Positions 61,905-64,000 of a DNA stretch of 64,000 bases are shown here, one piece after another (the first letter of the stretch is position 1; every line of letters begins with the position of its first letter). The notes under the pieces are model-generated. The model saw nothing but the letters and a program-made list of their open reading frames with translations, did no database searches and was not told the DNA's origin. Made by a program: the position numbers and the translations under genes. This DNA is from Azadirachta indica (lineage: Eukaryota > Streptophyta > Magnoliopsida > Sapindales > Meliaceae): positions 12,486,367 to 12,550,366 of the forward strand of contig CM040446.1 in assembly GCA_022749755.1 (NCBI GenBank). Direction: 5' to 3'.

Positions 61905-63507
61905 GAACTTAGAAGAAATAAAAGACCTAGAAAGGTGAAGAATTTTGAAGAAAATTTTTATACTTTTCTAGTTGAAGGAGATCCTATAACTTATATAAAA
62001 GCTATGGTTTCTATAAATGCACCTTTTTGAAAAGCCATAAGTAATAAATTTGAGTCTATTATTCAAAACAATACTTGGGTGTTAATTGATCTTCCTCCCG
62101 GTAATAAGGCTATAGATTGTAAATAGGTTTTCAAAAAGAAGTTAAAATATGATGGTACTATAGATAAGTATAAAGTTAGGTTAGTTGTTAAGGGGTTCAC
62201 ACAAAGAAAAAGAGTAGATTACTTTGATACTTATTCACCTATTTCTAGTATTACGTCAATTAGAATATTGATAGCCTTAACATCAATCCATAATCTAATT
62301 ATTCATCAAATGGATATGAAGACTGTTTTTCTAAATGGAGACTTAGATGAGGAGATATATATGAAACAATCTGAAGGTTTTGTAGTAAAGGGACAAAAAC
62401 ATAAAGTTTGTAAATTAGTAAAATCTCTTTATGGTCTTAAGTAAGCTCCTAAACAATGGCATGAGAAGTTTGATAGAGTAATTTTAAGATATAGTTTTAG
62501 AGCTAATGAATTTGATAAATGTTTATATTATAAAGAGATTGATGGAGCATATGTTTTATTATGTTTATATGTAGATGATATTTTAATTTTTGGTTCAAAT
62601 TTGAATATAATAAATGATGTTAAGTCATATTTGTCGAGAAATTTTGATATGAAAGATTTAGGTGAAGCTCATGTGATTTTAGGAATGAGAATTTGTAAGA
62701 AAACTCAAGGTATCACTTTATATCAAAGTAGTTCTATAGAGAAGATGTTAAAGAAATTTAAATACTTCAATCTTACTTCAATTTCTACGCCTTATGATCC
62801 TAGTATAAAATTGAAGAAAAATCAACGTGAACGTGTATCTCAATTGAGATATTCACAGATAATAAGATCTTTATTATACATAGCAAATAAAACTAGATTT
62901 GATATTTCATATGCTGTGGAAGGCTTAGTAGATATACTCATAATCCAAGCAATGAACATTGGAGTGCTTTAGAAAGAATATTCAAATATCTTAAAGGATC
63001 AATTAATTATTTGTTATGTTATCAAGGTTACCCTAATGTGATTGAAGGATATAGTTATGCGAATTGGATAACGGATACCATAGATGTAAAATCTATTATT
63101 GGGTACATATTTATGTTAGGAGGTGCTGCAGTTTCATAGGGATCTAAGAAACAAACTATAATCTCAAGAAGCACTATGGAATCCGAGATTATAGCTTTAG
63201 ATACTATTTGTAAAGAAGCTGAATGGATTAAGAATCTTTTGTTTGAAATGCCTATTGTAGATAAAAGCTTGTCTTCTATTCCAATACATTGTTAAAGAAA
63301 ATGAATAGGCATATAAGAGTGAGATATAAGTCAGTGAAAAACCTTATTGAGAATACTATTATTAATTTGGATTTTGTAAAATCAGAGTTAAATATAGTTG
63401 ATCAATTAACAAAAGGGCTTTCCAGGAAAACTGTCTTAGAATTGTTGAGGGGGATGAGTCTAAGCTCACAAGGGAAGTCATTTAGGGAGGTAACCCAACT
63501 TCTGTGA
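61905..63507 (+). pseudogene. Copia reverse transcriptase and RNase H remnant
   Basis: The RT fingers/palm blocks are clear: a W-to-stop at 62028-62030, another at 62124-62126, MDMKTVFLNGDL, KSLYGLK followed by a TAA at 62442-62444, and the catalytic CLYVDDILIFGS (YVDD at 62568-62579). A frameshift near 62920 leads to RNase H with SRSTMESEIIALD and KEAEWIKNLL, preceded by TAG at 63137-63139. The last block ends VDQLTKGLS...LELLRGMSL, the usual copia C terminus. Confidence 0.9.
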
Positions 63508-64000
63508 TTGGAGACCCCATGAAGGAGGTTCAATTGGTAGGAACAATCCATACTACATGACTTTTAGCACTAATATTATGAACATATCCTAGAGGAGATA
63601 TGCTTCTACTCATCCCTATGGTAAAGTGCTAGTTTTGTGACATTAAGGAAGGGTATTTACCCTGAATGAATCCAAAGTAAGAACACTCTTGCAAGGTATA
63701 GGTCACATATACCTTTGGAGGATTCACCTAAGTGAGAGTCGTCGTGAGGCCGCGACCGTGGGAATTGAGCTGTTCTTTAAAACTCTAATGAGAATCAAGA
63801 TAAGAGTGCATGGCCATCAATAGCACTAACCCGTTAAAACCAAGTCTTTGTCACTATTATATGTGTGGTAATTGAAGTTTGGTCAAAGGAACTGAGTTCA
63901 AGACATAGTTCACTCTAATGCCTCAAATGAATGTTATCAATACTAAGTGTAAGTTCAAGCTCGAAAAGCATTTACATCGATTACATAATAGAAATGTTGC
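63508..64000 (+). other. Non-coding tail between copia RNase H and the missing 3' LTR
   Basis: No open frame. This 490 bp stretch is less AT-rich than its neighbours (for example 'cgtcgtgaggccgcgaccg' at about 63738-63756). Plant copia elements often carry a conserved untranslated tail here, before the polypurine tract and 3' LTR. No polypurine tract is evident inside the window. Confidence 0.5.

Larger units (their letters stand above)
59620..64000 (+). mobile_element. Decayed Ty1/copia LTR retrotransposon (right end beyond the window)
   Basis: The domain order gag - protease - integrase - reverse transcriptase - RNase H is the copia order. All domains are recognisable but interrupted by at least eight in-frame stops and at least three frameshifts. 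The element is intact enough to identify yet cannot encode a working polyprotein. The 3' LTR would lie past 64000. Domain details are in the three pseudogene entries that follow. Confidence 0.9.

Noticed and set aside
1..64000. CRISPR arrays, bacterial operons, or prokaryotic defence systems
   Set aside because: Spliceosomal introns and plant gene families throughout; no regularly spaced repeats of CRISPR type were seen.
1..64000. tRNA, rRNA or recognised miRNA genes
   Set aside because: I saw no tRNA A/B-box pair with cloverleaf or rRNA-like sequence. Long hairpins here are transposon arms rather than miRNA-sized precursors; a tRNAscan-SE run and small-RNA mapping would be decisive.

Overview
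This window is nuclear DNA from a flowering plant, most likely a eudicot and probably a rosid. It has AT-rich intergenic DNA, genes split by many introns, and plant-only families (ROP GTPases, CDKF-type kinases, NPF transporters, TCX/CPP proteins). The species cannot be named from the sequence. Every gene model below was built by hand from splice sites and reading frame. Each intact model closes in frame to the normal family length.

Layout, left to right. 49-786 (+) is the 3' end of a CERBERUS/LIN-like WD40 E3 ubiquitin ligase gene. 1483-4365 (+) is a decayed NPF1-type nitrate/peptide transporter, and 5533-7748 (+) is its intact tandem paralogue (590 aa). 8551-10013 (+) is a cytosolic type II peroxiredoxin (162 aa). 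About 6 kb of gene-free DNA follows, holding a 1.49 kb long-TIR Mutator-like element with a 10 bp target-site duplication. 16097-17842 (+) is a type II ROP GTPase (209 aa) and 19266-21891 (+) is the CDK-activating kinase CDKF;1 (482 aa). 23414-27284 (-) is a 13-exon sugar transporter of the plastidic-glucose-transporter-2 group (489 aa). 30477-34558 (+) is a RanBP2-type zinc-finger RNA-binding protein (368 aa). 36514-42549 (+) is a TCX/CPP CXC-domain DNA-binding protein (591 aa). Another long-TIR element lies at 43551-45021. 46417-54700 (-) is the 18-exon peroxisomal beta-oxidation multifunctional protein AIM1 (725 aa). The last 9 kb is repeat DNA: two more long inverted-repeat elements and a decayed Ty1/copia retrotransposon that runs off the right edge.

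The genes do not form a pathway. The order ROP - CDKF;1 - RanBP2 zinc finger - TCX - AIM1 matches, from memory, a block on Arabidopsis chromosome 4 (AT4G28950 to AT4G29010), so this is a conserved microsyntenic segment.

I found no wholly new biological system. The points most worth a second look are two non-canonical GC-AG introns in the TCX gene, the set of long foldback/TIR elements (one almost entirely palindromic over 1.0 kb), and the conserved block itself. The mutational decay of the NPF pseudogene and the copia element is a further point: most of their stop codons can be explained as C-to-T or G-to-A changes.
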